NCBI GenBank assembly: GCA_035633115.1
Contig: DASQFN010000079.1
Location: forward strand, 206,048 to 270,047
Direction of reading: 5' to 3'
Source of the DNA: Gemmatimonadaceae bacterium
GTDB lineage: Bacteria > Gemmatimonadota > Gemmatimonadetes > Gemmatimonadales > Gemmatimonadaceae
DNA: 64,000 bases
In this document: piece by piece, positions 16,364 to 24,741 of the stretch
How the letters are laid out: each line of letters opens with the position of its first letter
Numbering within the stretch: position 1 is the first letter of the stretch
Program-made: the position numbers and the translations under genes
The notes under the pieces: generated by a model
What the model was told of the DNA's origin: nothing
Database searches by the model: none
The model's input: only the letters and a program-made list of their open reading frames with translations

Positions 16364-17491
16364 TCAGCGCTGCTCCAGTAATCCCTGCCGGCGAAAGAAG
16401 TAGTACAACGCCGTCCCCACCACGAGAGCGATCGCATAACCGTAGGGAAGCCCGACAGCGATTACGCCGACGGTGAGAACTACGAAGAATTCCCAGCGTC
16501 CCGCTGCTTCGCCGCGCACCAGCGACATCAGTACAAGTCCCTCGAACAACAGCAGCACTCCGAGCATCGGCAGAGGAAATACCTGCACCGTCTGCTGAAA
16601 GACCCCGGCGAAGAAGAGGCCGATCGCAAGATAGATCGACCCGTAGATGACGAGCGAGCCGCCGGTACGCGCGCCGAAAGTGTAGTGTCCCGCCAGTCCA
16701 CCCGACCCATGACACGTAGGAACGCCGCCGAGCCATGGATTCACGAGATTCATTGCAGCGTATGTGACACCGAGCTTCCTCACCGTGATTCGCCGCTCGG
16801 GAAAGAGATCTTCAGCGATCTGTCTCGTCGCGAGCACTGAGTTGCCAAGCGACAGTGGTATCTGCGGAATGGCGAGCAGAACGAATCCCGTGACAATGTC
16901 GCTGAGCGTTATTCGCTGAACTGTCGGAAGAGAAAAGCCGGCGCCGGCCGCGATCGGTCCCGGGTCGAGATTGAACACGATCGCGTAGAGTATTCCCAGG
17001 CCGATCACGAACAGCGCCGGCGGGAACCGGCGATTCCCGAGGAGTGCAATGACGATTGCGAACGCTGCCGCCGCGAGCACATAACCCCGCGGGCCGTCGC
17101 GCTGCACGTAGTCGCGCAGTGCGAGCAGGGCGAGCTGGAGGCCGAGTCCCAGCTGAAGACCGCGCACGACCGCGCGAGGCACGACGCGCGCGAGCCAGTC
17201 GATTCCGCCGGAAACAGTGAGAAGCAGCATCGCGACTCCGATTGCGAGCCCTCCTCCATACAGAATCTCCGGCGCCACCCGCTGAGTGATGACGATGACT
17301 GCCACGGCTTTGAGCGGCTGCACCGCCATCGGAATGCCGTAAGTGGCAGCGGTGAAAACCTGCATCAGGCCGAACATGATCAGCACGCTGGCGCTGTCGA
17401 GGCCTGCGGCCAGGATCATTCCGATTATGAGCGGCAGGTCGGTGCCGATGTCTCCGAACGCACCCGCCAGCTCGTTCCTGTCGAACCGCAT
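16364..17491 (-). CDS. MOT1-type molybdate/sulfate transporter
   Basis: This 375-residue integral membrane protein has about ten hydrophobic helices and resembles the MOT1/sulfate-transporter-like family. Its signature segments are ELAGAFGDIGTDLPLI, PMAVQPLKAVAVIVI and PWLGGVPTCHGSGGLAGHYTFGARTGG. MOT1 proteins transport molybdate, and some transport sulfate. The ATG at 17491 is chosen because the in-frame extension upstream is largely a translated hairpin repeat. It is transcribed divergently from the ABC exporter genes; no molybdenum cofactor genes are nearby. Confidence 0.85.
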   Translation of the reverse strand: MRFDRNELAGAFGDIGTDLPLIIGMILAAGLDSASVLIMFGLMQVFTAATYGIPMAVQPLKAVAVIVITQRVAPEILYGGGLAIGVAMLLLTVSGGIDWLARVVPRAVVRGLQLGLGLQLALLALRDYVQRDGPRGYVLAAAAFAIVIALLGNRRFPPALFVIGLGILYAIVFNLDPGPIAAGAGFSLPTVQRITLSDIVTGFVLLAIPQIPLSLGNSVLATRQIAEDLFPERRITVRKLGVTYAAMNLVNPWLGGVPTCHGSGGLAGHYTFGARTGGSLVIYGSIYLAIGLFFAGVFQQTVQVFPLPMLGVLLLFEGLVLMSLVRGEAAGRWEFFVVLTVGVIAVGLPYGYAIALVVGTALYYFFRRQGLLEQR

Positions 17492-17554
17492 CCGCGGCCG
17501 GCCTTTCACCGTAGTCGGTGTGTCTGAGTGTTCGGACTTCAAGTACTGGTACGG

Positions 17555-17641
17555 GTTGAGTTGAGACCAGGGATTTTTTTGGGAACTCCAATGCCAAAAC
17601 TGGCAATGAGATCCCAAAAAACTCCCTGGTCTCAACTCAAC
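17555..17641. repeat. Long hairpin element in a divergent intergenic region
   Basis: A 19-bp perfect outer stem (17555-17573 with 17623-17641) continues, after single mismatches, into a 10-bp stem (17575-17584 with 17612-17621) and a further 3-bp stem, with an inner tgcca/tggca stem. Total length is 87 bases. Because the flanking genes diverge, it cannot be a terminator for either. Confidence 0.9.
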
Positions 17642-17728
17642 GCGAATCACTGCCCCCGGACTCCGCGATCATCGGCGCGAATGATGCTTCACATTTATAT
17701 TGTAAGGCCCCCCCCGTGTTGACACTAT

Positions 17729-18727
17729 ATGACTGACCATACGGTCGAGATCGAGAACGTCTCGAAGCGCTACGCTACGCACGTAGCCGTCCGCGATCTC
17801 ACTTTGCGCGTGCCGAAGGGATCGGTCTACGGCTTGCTCGGGCCGAACGGGGCGGGCAAGACGACCACGATCCGCATGATCCTCAACATCATCGCACCCG
17901 ACGAGGGTACGATCCGGATTCTCGGCGTCCCATCCAACGACCCGAAGATCACCGACCGGGTGGGGTACCTGCCGGAAGAGCGCGGACTGTATCGCAAGAT
18001 GCAGGTGAGGCGAATCCTGCGATTTCTCGCCGAGCTCAAGGGGGTGCCGCGCGCGGTTGCGGACAGCCGAATCTCGGAGTGGCTGGAGCGGCTCGACCTC
18101 AAGACCGACGAGAAGGATTGGGGCTTGTCGAAGATCGACGAGCTCTCACGCGGAATGCAGCAGAAGGTCCAGTTCATCGGCGCGCTGCTGCACGATCCCG
18201 ACCTCGTCATTCTGGACGAGCCATTCAGCGGCCTCGACCCGATCAACGCCCAGGCGCTGAAGGACACCATTCTGGATCTCCGCCGCCGCGGGAAAACGGT
18301 GATCTTCAGCACACACATCATGGACAACGCGGAGCGAATCTGCGACTCGGTGTGCATTCTCGCGCGCGGTGAGAAGGTGCTGGATGGCTCCATCACGTCG
18401 ATCAAGAGCTCCCACGGGACGCGTAACATCGCGCTCTCTCTCGAGGGCGGCTCCTCGAATGGTGTCGGACAGATTCTCGCCGACCGACGGCTCGTGTCGC
18501 GAGTGGACGACTCCAACCTCTATTTTGAGGTAGAGCTTGCGGAGAACGCGAACCCCCAGGAGCTTCTGCGCCGCATCGTAGACTCAGGTGCGAGCGTGCA
18601 GCGCTTCGAGCTCGTCCAGCCGTCGCTCCACCAGATATTCCTGGAGAAGGTAGGAGCTCGTCCCAGGCTGCCGGGAGAAGCGCCGTTTGCCGAAGGCGTA
18701 GAGGCAGGGATCACCGGCCATGGCTAA
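17729..18727 (+). CDS. ABC transporter ATP-binding protein (NatA-like)
   Basis: This 332-residue nucleotide-binding subunit has Walker A (LLGPNGAGKTTT), a signature with the variant LSRGMQQK and Walker B (LVILDEPFSGLD). The C-terminal extension of about 80 residues after the ATPase core fits the NatA/CcmA-type exporter branch (DUF4162-like). Its stop lies within the permease start (eight-base overlap), so the two form a coupled pair. The substrate is not evident; sodium or drug export is typical of relatives. Confidence 0.92.
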   Translation: MTDHTVEIENVSKRYATHVAVRDLTLRVPKGSVYGLLGPNGAGKTTTIRMILNIIAPDEGTIRILGVPSNDPKITDRVGYLPEERGLYRKMQVRRILRFLAELKGVPRAVADSRISEWLERLDLKTDEKDWGLSKIDELSRGMQQKVQFIGALLHDPDLVILDEPFSGLDPINAQALKDTILDLRRRGKTVIFSTHIMDNAERICDSVCILARGEKVLDGSITSIKSSHGTRNIALSLEGGSSNGVGQILADRRLVSRVDDSNLYFEVELAENANPQELLRRIVDSGASVQRFELVQPSLHQIFLEKVGARPRLPGEAPFAEGVEAGITGHG

Positions 18728-20006
18728 GCTCTGGGCAATCATCAAGCGGGAGTATCTCGAGCGCGTCAGGACAAAATGGTTCGTCATTGCCACCCTGTTC
18801 GGGCCGTTGTTCTTCGGCTCGCTGATCATCATTCCGGCTTACATGACGAAGAAGGCAAGGGCATCGAACGAGTTCACGAACACGATCATTCTCGATGCGA
18901 CCAGCATCGGCATGGGCGCGAAAGTGGCCACCGCGATGAGTGTCGGGCAACCGCCGGGATCCGCTGCTCCGCTCGTAAGACAGGTCTCACCTCCTGATCT
19001 CTCGCGCGCGGAAAGCACGGCAACGCAGCAGGTGATGAGCTCCCAGGCGATCGGATACCTGGTCCTGGATGAGCAGACGCTGCGGGGGGAGGTAGTGCGC
19101 TATGCGGGCAGGAACGCGACTTCGATCGGGGACATGGAGCGCATTCGGTCAAAGGTCAGGGAGATACTTCTCACCGAGCGCCTCGAGGGGGCGGGAGTCA
19201 AGCCCGAGACGATAAAGGAGCTCTCGTTCATGCCGATCAGGCTGCGCGCCGAGCGGATCACCGACGAGGGAAGAGGCGGATCGGGCACGGCGAGCATCGT
19301 CTTCGCCGGAGTCATCGCTTTCCTGCTCTACATGTCGATCGTTCTCTATGGGCAGAACGTCCTGCGCGGTGTGCTCGAGGAAAAAACGACGCGCGTCGCG
19401 GAGGTGATTGTCTCCAGCGTTCCGTCGGAGACGCTGCTCGCGGGCAAGGTTCTCGGCGTGGGAGCGGTGGGCCTGACGCAACAGGCGATCTGGCTCGCCG
19501 CGTCGGTGTTCATGTACGAGGTGCGCACGCCGTTACTGGCTCAGTTCGGTATCAGCAGCACACCTTTCCAGATGCCGTCGATCACCGTCGGATACGGAAT
19601 TCTCCTTCTCGTTTTCTTCATCCTCGGATTCACCTTCTATGCGTCTCTCTACGCGGCAGTTGGCGCATCGGTGAACACGGAGCAGGAGGCGCAGCAGGCG
19701 GTTCAGCCGCTGCTCATCATGCTCGTGGCGACAGCGATTTTCATCAATCCGATACTGCTCAACCCCACAGGAAGGCTTGCGTTCGTGATGTCGATCCTGC
19801 CGTTCTCGGCGCCGATCATCATGCCGCTCAGGCTGGCGCTGGTGAGTGTGCCCTGGTACGAGATCGCGGCTTCGATGCTCGCTCTGGCAGCCTCATGTGT
19901 GGCGGCAGTGTGGGTCGCGGCACGAATCTACCGCGTGGGGCTCCTGATGTACGGCAAGCGCCCCACTCTGAAAGAGTTGAGGCGCTGGGTCGTCTATTCG
20001 CATTAA
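18720..20006 (+). CDS. ABC-2 type permease (NatB-like)
   Basis: This 428-residue permease has an N-terminal helix (WFVIATLFGPLFFGSLIII), a large extracytoplasmic domain of about 150 residues, and then five further helices. The C-terminal half contains EEKTTRVAEVIVSSVPSETLLAGKVLG, typical of ABC-2/NatB exporters. It is coupled to the ATPase gene. It ends in a short inverted repeat shared with the convergent bacilliredoxin gene. Confidence 0.9.
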   Translation: MAKLWAIIKREYLERVRTKWFVIATLFGPLFFGSLIIIPAYMTKKARASNEFTNTIILDATSIGMGAKVATAMSVGQPPGSAAPLVRQVSPPDLSRAESTATQQVMSSQAIGYLVLDEQTLRGEVVRYAGRNATSIGDMERIRSKVREILLTERLEGAGVKPETIKELSFMPIRLRAERITDEGRGGSGTASIVFAGVIAFLLYMSIVLYGQNVLRGVLEEKTTRVAEVIVSSVPSETLLAGKVLGVGAVGLTQQAIWLAASVFMYEVRTPLLAQFGISSTPFQMPSITVGYGILLLVFFILGFTFYASLYAAVGASVNTEQEAQQAVQPLLIMLVATAIFINPILLNPTGRLAFVMSILPFSAPIIMPLRLALVSVPWYEIAASMLALAASCVAAVWVAARIYRVGLLMYGKRPTLKELRRWVVYSH

Positions 20007-20047
20007 CTGCGGACCGCCGTACTACACTACGATCCGTAGTCCGCAGT
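20006..20047. repeat. Imperfect palindrome with actgcgga/tccgcagt ends
   Basis: The outer arms actgcgga (20006-20013) and tccgcagt (20040-20047) are exact inverted copies around a partly self-complementary centre. It lies between two convergent genes and may act as a bidirectional terminator or be a small repeat element. Confidence 0.65.
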
Positions 20048-20059
20048 GAAGTAAGGCGG

Positions 20060-20503
20060 TTAGGTCATCGCCTGGGCCGTAGCGGTCGTCTGACAGTATT
20101 TATCGAACGCCGCAGTCAGGTCATCGGCAATTTCGTTTGCTGTTCGCCCCTCGATATTGTGGCGCTCGAGCATGAATACAACGCGGCCGTCCTTGAGCAG
20201 CGCAATCTGCGGTGAAGACGGCGGGTAACCGGGGAAGTAGGTTCGGGCGCGCTGTACTGCCGCCGCGTCCTGCCCGGCGAAAACCGTGGTCAGCGCGGCG
20301 GGCTTCACCGGATGCCGAAGGGCTCTGGCTACCGCCGGACGCGCGTTCCGCGCGGCGCACCCGCAAACAGAATTGACGACCACGAGGGTAGACCCTTTCG
20401 CATCCTTGAGCTTTGCGTCGACCTCTTCGGCGGTTCTCATCTCTTCGATGCCGAGTTGCGTGAGCTCCTGGCGCATCGGTGTGACTATTCGTTCATCGTA
20501 CAT
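20060..20503 (-). CDS. Bacilliredoxin (BrxA/BrxB family)
   Basis: The 147-residue protein has the CGC redox motif (SVCGCAARNARPA, Cys47 and Cys49) and the family's second hallmark, FPGYPPSSPQIALLKDG. Bacilliredoxins remove bacillithiol from oxidised proteins in organisms that make this thiol. The start fits a MYDERIVTPMRQELT N-terminus usual for the family. No bacillithiol synthesis gene is in the window. Confidence 0.93.
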   Translation of the reverse strand: MYDERIVTPMRQELTQLGIEEMRTAEEVDAKLKDAKGSTLVVVNSVCGCAARNARPAVARALRHPVKPAALTTVFAGQDAAAVQRARTYFPGYPPSSPQIALLKDGRVVFMLERHNIEGRTANEIADDLTAAFDKYCQTTATAQAMT

Positions 20504-20587
20504 CGATTTCTTTCTCCATGTGAATTCACAGTCGTATCGAATAATAAACCCGGAAGCGGCGCCGCCGCATTGTCGGGGCCGCCTTCC

Positions 20588-21220
20588 TCAGGACTGGCGC
20601 CGGCGCTCTTTGGGCGGAGTGACGTATTTGTCCTGGGCCCCGGAATTTCGTCGCCGGTCGAGTATCGCTTCTCCGGGAAGGCCGGCGCGAACAGTGCCTG
20701 CGCTCCACGCAGCGTGCTCGCGCTTGAGCAGCTGATAACGGACGAGCTTGACCATGAGAGCGAGCAGCAGCGCGAATGCCGAGATGACGACCACGTGGCG
20801 CATGAAAATGGTTGCCGCGATTCCCGGCCAGTCGCCCAGTGTCGCGGCGCTGGTGCCCAGCGGCTCACGGTTCGCAACGATGAGACCCAGGCTGGCAATA
20901 CTCTCGAACGCCGACTCGAGCGCGCCGAATGCGGGAGCTCGCCACGTCCACTGACGAAGCGGAAAACGGCTCAGGTGTGCCGTTGCCATGAGCAGCACGA
21001 ACGCGGATCCAAGCAGAAACATCGTGCCGATGTACAATCCGTTGCCCGCATGCGTCAGGACGAGCGCGCGATAGAGCCGAACGACCACGCCGGTTACGAG
21101 AGCCATCTCGACGACGGATCTGGCGAGCTTGCTGAAAGCTGGCGGCTCACGGACCATGAGTCCGGCCGAGACGCGCTGCCTCAGTCGCTCGCTGTTCTGG
21201 CGCGCGATGAAATCTGACAT
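20588..21220 (-). CDS. Hypothetical membrane protein
   Basis: This 210-residue protein has four predicted membrane helices, including VEMALVTGVVVRLYRALVL and MRHVVVISAFALLLALMVKLV. It has a soluble N-terminus (SDFIARQNSERLRQRV) and a basic, unstructured C-terminus. I do not recognise a family. It is separated from the bacilliredoxin by 84 bases and may be transcribed with it. Confidence 0.6.
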   Translation of the reverse strand: MSDFIARQNSERLRQRVSAGLMVREPPAFSKLARSVVEMALVTGVVVRLYRALVLTHAGNGLYIGTMFLLGSAFVLLMATAHLSRFPLRQWTWRAPAFGALESAFESIASLGLIVANREPLGTSAATLGDWPGIAATIFMRHVVVISAFALLLALMVKLVRYQLLKREHAAWSAGTVRAGLPGEAILDRRRNSGAQDKYVTPPKERRRQS

Positions 21221-21301
21221 TCGGGGCTCAATGTAATGCCGTAACTCCGGGCGAAGCGACGAATAGTTACGTCGCCCGGTTCAGAGCGTCGTTCCAAAGC
21301 C

Positions 21302-21733
21302 ATGCGACAAGTGACGCGCCTAGCGCTCATACTATCGACGGCACCCGTTCTCGCTCTGGGAGTCGTTACGCCTACTTCGCCACCGAAAGCGGGGTGTATC
21401 CGCGGAGCGTATGGCAGCCGCTACAACCAGCGGCTTTTCCGCTCCGTGATGCGCCGCAGTGACAAGGTTGCGGGCAAGGTTCTCAAGGCGTACAACGTCC
21501 CGCGCGTGAAGCCGTCCGAGGTGAGGCCGGTGAATGATCCCGTAATCTGCCGACGCGCCGCTGTTGCGTACGGGAAAGTGCTGAGTGCCGAAGACCACGA
21601 CCGGAAAGTCCACATCCTGCGGGTCGGCAACCGCTACATAGTAATGGATCCCGACTTTGTAGTGGACAACCAGCACCGCGCGGTGACCTTCGACTCGACT
21701 CTGACGAACGCGGTAGCACTCGTAGCACAGTAG
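21302..21733 (+). CDS. Small exported hypothetical protein
   Basis: The 143-residue product has a signal peptide (LALILSTAPVLALGVVTP). The mature part has paired Cys residues (KAGCIRGAY and DPVICRRAA) that could form a disulfide, and a C-terminal half rich in V/I alternating strands. It is not a family I recognise. It converges on lepB with only 7 bases between. Confidence 0.55.
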   Translation: MRQVTRLALILSTAPVLALGVVTPTSPPKAGCIRGAYGSRYNQRLFRSVMRRSDKVAGKVLKAYNVPRVKPSEVRPVNDPVICRRAAVAYGKVLSAEDHDRKVHILRVGNRYIVMDPDFVVDNQHRAVTFDSTLTNAVALVAQ

Positions 21734-21740
21734 TGCCGGG

Positions 21741-22523
21741 TCAATGGATCCAGTGCCCGATCCGCCCCCACCGAATATCAGTGATGAACGGCAGCGGACG
21801 GTCGCTGTCGTCGGCGTTATACGAGTAGTAAACGAACATGGGCTTGCCGCGAATGTTCTCCCGCGGAACGAAGCTCCAGTACCGGCTGTCCTTCGAGTTG
21901 TATCGACTGTCGCCCATCATGAAATACTTGTTCGGAGGGACGACGACGGGCCCCCAGTTGTCATGAGTGGGCTGCGCCGGCGCCGAGCCGAATCGTGACG
22001 ACCTGAGTCCCACCGGCTTCTGCCAGTCGAACAGTGGATCGATCGAATCCATGGCTCCGTCCGGATTCGCCTGCGCGTATCCCGGCCGCTGTGCGATGCC
22101 GTTCACATAGAGGACGCCCTTTCTCATGTACAGCGTGTCTCCGGGAACGCCGATGAGTCGCTTGACGAGAGTCGGATTCGGGTCGTCGGGTTGATCGATC
22201 TGCGTCGGCGACTTGAACACCACTACGTCGTTGCGCCCGGGATCAGCCAGACCCGGAACGTTGATGCTCGTGAACGGGACATGGGGTCCGTAGACGAGCT
22301 TGTTCACGAACAGCCAGTCACCCACGAGCAGCGACGGGATCATGCTCCCCGAGGGAATCCTGTATGCCTCGAGAAAGAAAATGCGGAGAACGATGAAGAA
22401 TGCGAGTGCGGTTGCGAGCGCCTTGAAGTTCTCCCAGAAGCGGCTCAAGGCGCTGCGCTGCGAAAAAGGGCGCGCCTTTTGAGCGCGCCCCCCGCCTCCT
22501 GCTTTCGTTGAGGCGACTGCCAA
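21741..22523 (-). CDS. lepB: Signal peptidase I
   Basis: LepB cleaves signal peptides after export. The 260-residue protein has an N-terminal membrane helix (TALAFFIVLRIFFLEAYRI) and the catalytic Ser-Lys dyad in PSGSMIP (Ser60) and KRLIGVPGDT (Lys121), plus the MGDSRYNSKDSRYW box. The start is uncertain: a TTG at 22523 lies 4 bases after the SWIB gene, but the first 25 codons run through a terminator-like hairpin. A TTG at 22448 would start the protein just after the hairpin, at SRFWENF. Either gives a complete enzyme. Confidence 0.93.
   Translation of the reverse strand: MAVASTKAGGGGRAQKARPFSQRSALSRFWENFKALATALAFFIVLRIFFLEAYRIPSGSMIPSLLVGDWLFVNKLVYGPHVPFTSINVPGLADPGRNDVVVFKSPTQIDQPDDPNPTLVKRLIGVPGDTLYMRKGVLYVNGIAQRPGYAQANPDGAMDSIDPLFDWQKPVGLRSSRFGSAPAQPTHDNWGPVVVPPNKYFMMGDSRYNSKDSRYWSFVPRENIRGKPMFVYYSYNADDSDRPLPFITDIRWGRIGHWIH
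22463..22490 (-). terminator. Terminator-like hairpin inside the lepB leader or N-terminus
   Basis: Read on the minus strand, gggcgcgc (8 bp perfect stem, 22483-22490 with 22468-22475), a 7-base loop and five T residues form a canonical intrinsic terminator. It lies 38 bases beyond the SWIB gene stop. Confidence 0.7.
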
Positions 22524-22527
22524 TGCT

Positions 22528-22887
22528 CTACTTCAAGTGCTTGTTGACGAGTCGTGTCATCTCGAACATTGAGACCTGCCTGCTTCCGCCGAACACGGGA
22601 CGGAGATTGTCATCGGCGTTGATCATGCGACGGTTCTTGGAATCCTGCAGTCCTTTACGTCGGATGTAGGCCCACAGTTTCTTCGTCACCTCTGTGCGAG
22701 GAAGTGGAGAGCTTCCCACCACCGGAGCCAGCTGCGCGCTCGGCGTCATCGGCTTCATGAACGCTGCGCTGGGTACTCGCTTGGTTCCGGATTTCTTTCT
22801 GGCGGCTTTTCTCGAAGACTTTCTGGCGGTCTTCTTCCTGGCCGCTGGCCGTTTCTTCGCCGAGCTCTTCTTCTTCGCTTTTGCCAT
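22528..22887 (-). CDS. SWIB/MDM2-domain protein with a basic histone-like tail
   Basis: The 119-residue product has a strongly basic N-terminal tail of about 38 residues made of AKKKSSAKKRPAARKKTARK-type repeats, resembling histone H1/HU tails. A SWIB domain follows: LPRTEVTKKLWAYIRRKGLQ, SKNRRMINADDNLRPVFG and SQVSMFEMTRLVNKHL-like text. SWIB domains are known in eukaryotic chromatin remodellers and in some bacteria such as chlamydiae. The ATG at 22887 has an AGGAGA ribosome site. The combination suggests a nucleoid-associated protein; that is inference. Confidence 0.88.
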   Translation of the reverse strand: MAKAKKKSSAKKRPAARKKTARKSSRKAARKKSGTKRVPSAAFMKPMTPSAQLAPVVGSSPLPRTEVTKKLWAYIRRKGLQDSKNRRMINADDNLRPVFGGSRQVSMFEMTRLVNKHLK

Positions 22888-22991
22888 CGCTTCTCCTGGT
22901 TGTTGATCGGGCGCAAACCGGGCGACGCCTATGCGCGTCGCGAGCAAGATAGAGCGGCAAATTGCGTGCGCAAGAGGGAAAACCGCGCTCT

Positions 22992-23873
22992 TTACGAGAG
23001 AAGAAGCCGCATCATCTTCACATCGTACTCGTCGGGAGAGTCGTCGCCGTCGGCAATTTCGTAGTTCTTCTGAGGAGTCTCCAGCACGAGCGGAACACCG
23101 TTTGTCCGCCTGTCGCTCATCAGCCAGTGAAACGGCTCTGCTCCGATGTATCCGTCACCGATGAGCACATGCCTGTCCCTGTTGGATCCCAGCGGCGTCG
23201 CACTGTCGTTGAGATGGAAGAACGACGGAGGCTCTCCCGTTTTCTTCTCGAACTCGTCGAGGATCGCGGACAGATCCTTCTTCGATTTCGTTATGTCGTA
23301 GCCCGAGCAGAATAGGTGACACGTGTCGAGTCCGTACCCTGTGCGCGGGCGAAGCGACTTCGGGACCTCGGAGAGCATCCACCCGATCTCCTCGGCGGTG
23401 CGGCCCATTGTGCGTCCCGCGCCGGCCGTGTTCTCGATGAGAAGCCGCGTTGGCGAATCGATTGTCTCGAGTGCCACGATGATCGCGCGGGCGATTCGTT
23501 TTGCCGATGCAGAGGGCTCGCTCGGTCCTGCTGATCCCGGGTGAAAGCACACCTGCCCGACGCCGAGCGCACTCGAGCGCTCGAGCTCTTTCGTCAGACC
23601 TCCGCTCGCCCGCGCCCATTTATCGTCGTCCGGCGTCGCGACGCTCAGGACGTACGCAGCGTGCACGATGACCGCCTGAGGCTTGATCTGCGACTCTGCC
23701 AGCGCCGCTTTGAACCGCGCAACGCGCTCCGGCTTGATGTTCGACTTGTCCCCGTAGAATTTCGGGATCGCCGTAAAGAGCTGCATCGCCGTCATGCCGG
23801 CGTTCGCCGCCCGCCTGACGGCCATGTGGATGCCGCCGTTTTCTATCGTGTGGGCCCCGAGGAGCTTTGACAT
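22992..23873 (-). CDS. nfo: Endonuclease IV (AP endonuclease)
   Basis: This 293-residue TIM-barrel metalloenzyme cleaves DNA at abasic sites during base excision repair. Nfo signatures are visible: LGAHTIENGG near the start, VHAAYVLSVATPDDDKW, CFHPGSAG, LLIENTAGAGRTMGRTAEEIG, GLDTCHLFCSGYD and FHLNDSATPLGSNRDRH, which carry the zinc-binding His, Glu and Asp residues. Length and N-terminus are normal. It appears monocistronic. Confidence 0.95.
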   Translation of the reverse strand: MSKLLGAHTIENGGIHMAVRRAANAGMTAMQLFTAIPKFYGDKSNIKPERVARFKAALAESQIKPQAVIVHAAYVLSVATPDDDKWARASGGLTKELERSSALGVGQVCFHPGSAGPSEPSASAKRIARAIIVALETIDSPTRLLIENTAGAGRTMGRTAEEIGWMLSEVPKSLRPRTGYGLDTCHLFCSGYDITKSKKDLSAILDEFEKKTGEPPSFFHLNDSATPLGSNRDRHVLIGDGYIGAEPFHWLMSDRRTNGVPLVLETPQKNYEIADGDDSPDEYDVKMMRLLLS

Positions 23874-23916
23874 ACTGCGTGGCCGGAGCAGGAAGTGTGC
23901 TTGCTAAAATGCAAAC

Positions 23917-23945
23917 GGGGACCGGCTCACCCCGAGCCGGCCCCC
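23917..23945 (-). terminator. Terminator of the outer-membrane barrel gene
   Basis: An inverted repeat (ggggaccggct and agccggccccc, one mismatch) lies 21 bases past the stop at 23967. It is T-poor on the minus strand and has GCTTTT on the plus strand, so it may act in both directions. Confidence 0.6.
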
Positions 23946-23966
23946 GCTTTTATCGGTGCGGAAGTC

Positions 23967-24551
23967 CTATCTGAACAGCAATCCGACCGAGATTGGAATG
24001 AACATCGTGTTCGAGTCGTCCGCGATGGTGTCGTCACTGTCGAAGATCATGTGCCACCTAGCTTCTATTATCGACGTGAAGCCGCTCAGCGGAACCTGGA
24101 CCCCGGCGCCGATGTTGATACCGCCTTTGTTCTCTGACTCAAAACCGCCGCAATCGCTGCAGCCCACCCGATACAACCCGCCCCCGCCGATGATGTACGG
24201 CCGCACGGTTGCCGGCTCGGTCATCGGGAACCTGAAAACCCCGTTAACCGTTGCGGTGAGAATATTGAAATCCACATCCTCGCCGACATCCTGCTCGCTG
24301 CCGAAACTGTGGTAGACTACCTCGCCCCGAATCCCGAGAGGAAAATAGGGTCCGTTCCACTCGACCAGACCTCCCGCATGCCACCCCATTTTGACAGCGT
24401 CGCCGAAGTCTCCCAGCGGAACTGACGCACCGGCGACAACTCCGAATGCGATGGGATTCCCCTGTGCCTGCAACGGACTCAGGGCAAGCGTCGACGCGAG
24501 CGCCGCCGCCCCAACAAATGACCAACCCCTCCACTTGCTTGTACGTGTCAT
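23967..24551 (-). CDS. Outer-membrane beta-barrel protein
   Basis: The 194-residue product has a signal peptide ending at LQAQGNPIAF, followed by alternating amphipathic strands with aromatic belts. Examples are FGVVAGASVPLGDFGDAVKMGWHAGG, FPLGIRGEVVYHSFGSE and the C-terminal MFIPISVGLLFR ending in Phe-Arg. This fits the small eight-strand barrel type (PF13505-like). The ATG at 24551 is chosen because the upstream extension is not signal-like. It may be a paralogue of the barrel at 44174 in broad structure only. Confidence 0.75.
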   Translation of the reverse strand: MTRTSKWRGWSFVGAAALASTLALSPLQAQGNPIAFGVVAGASVPLGDFGDAVKMGWHAGGLVEWNGPYFPLGIRGEVVYHSFGSEQDVGEDVDFNILTATVNGVFRFPMTEPATVRPYIIGGGGLYRVGCSDCGGFESENKGGINIGAGVQVPLSGFTSIIEARWHMIFDSDDTIADDSNTMFIPISVGLLFR

Positions 24552-24741
24552 CTTCTGCCTCTCGTTCTTGAGGTTGCGCCACCGTGCGCGAACGCGCACG
24601 GACTTGCATCTGTCACTCTCAGGCCACCGCGGTGCGAAACTAGAACCTTCGACCCAAAGCGCAACGGTTATCTCAGGTGCAAACACAAGACGCATACCAG
24701 AGCAAGCAAATTGTGGAAAGCGAAATAAGTGATGTTGATAT

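Noticed and set aside
17520..17728. Molybdenum-cofactor riboswitch upstream of the transporter
   Set aside because: The hairpin does not resemble the Moco riboswitch core, and it is distant from the coding start on the minus strand.
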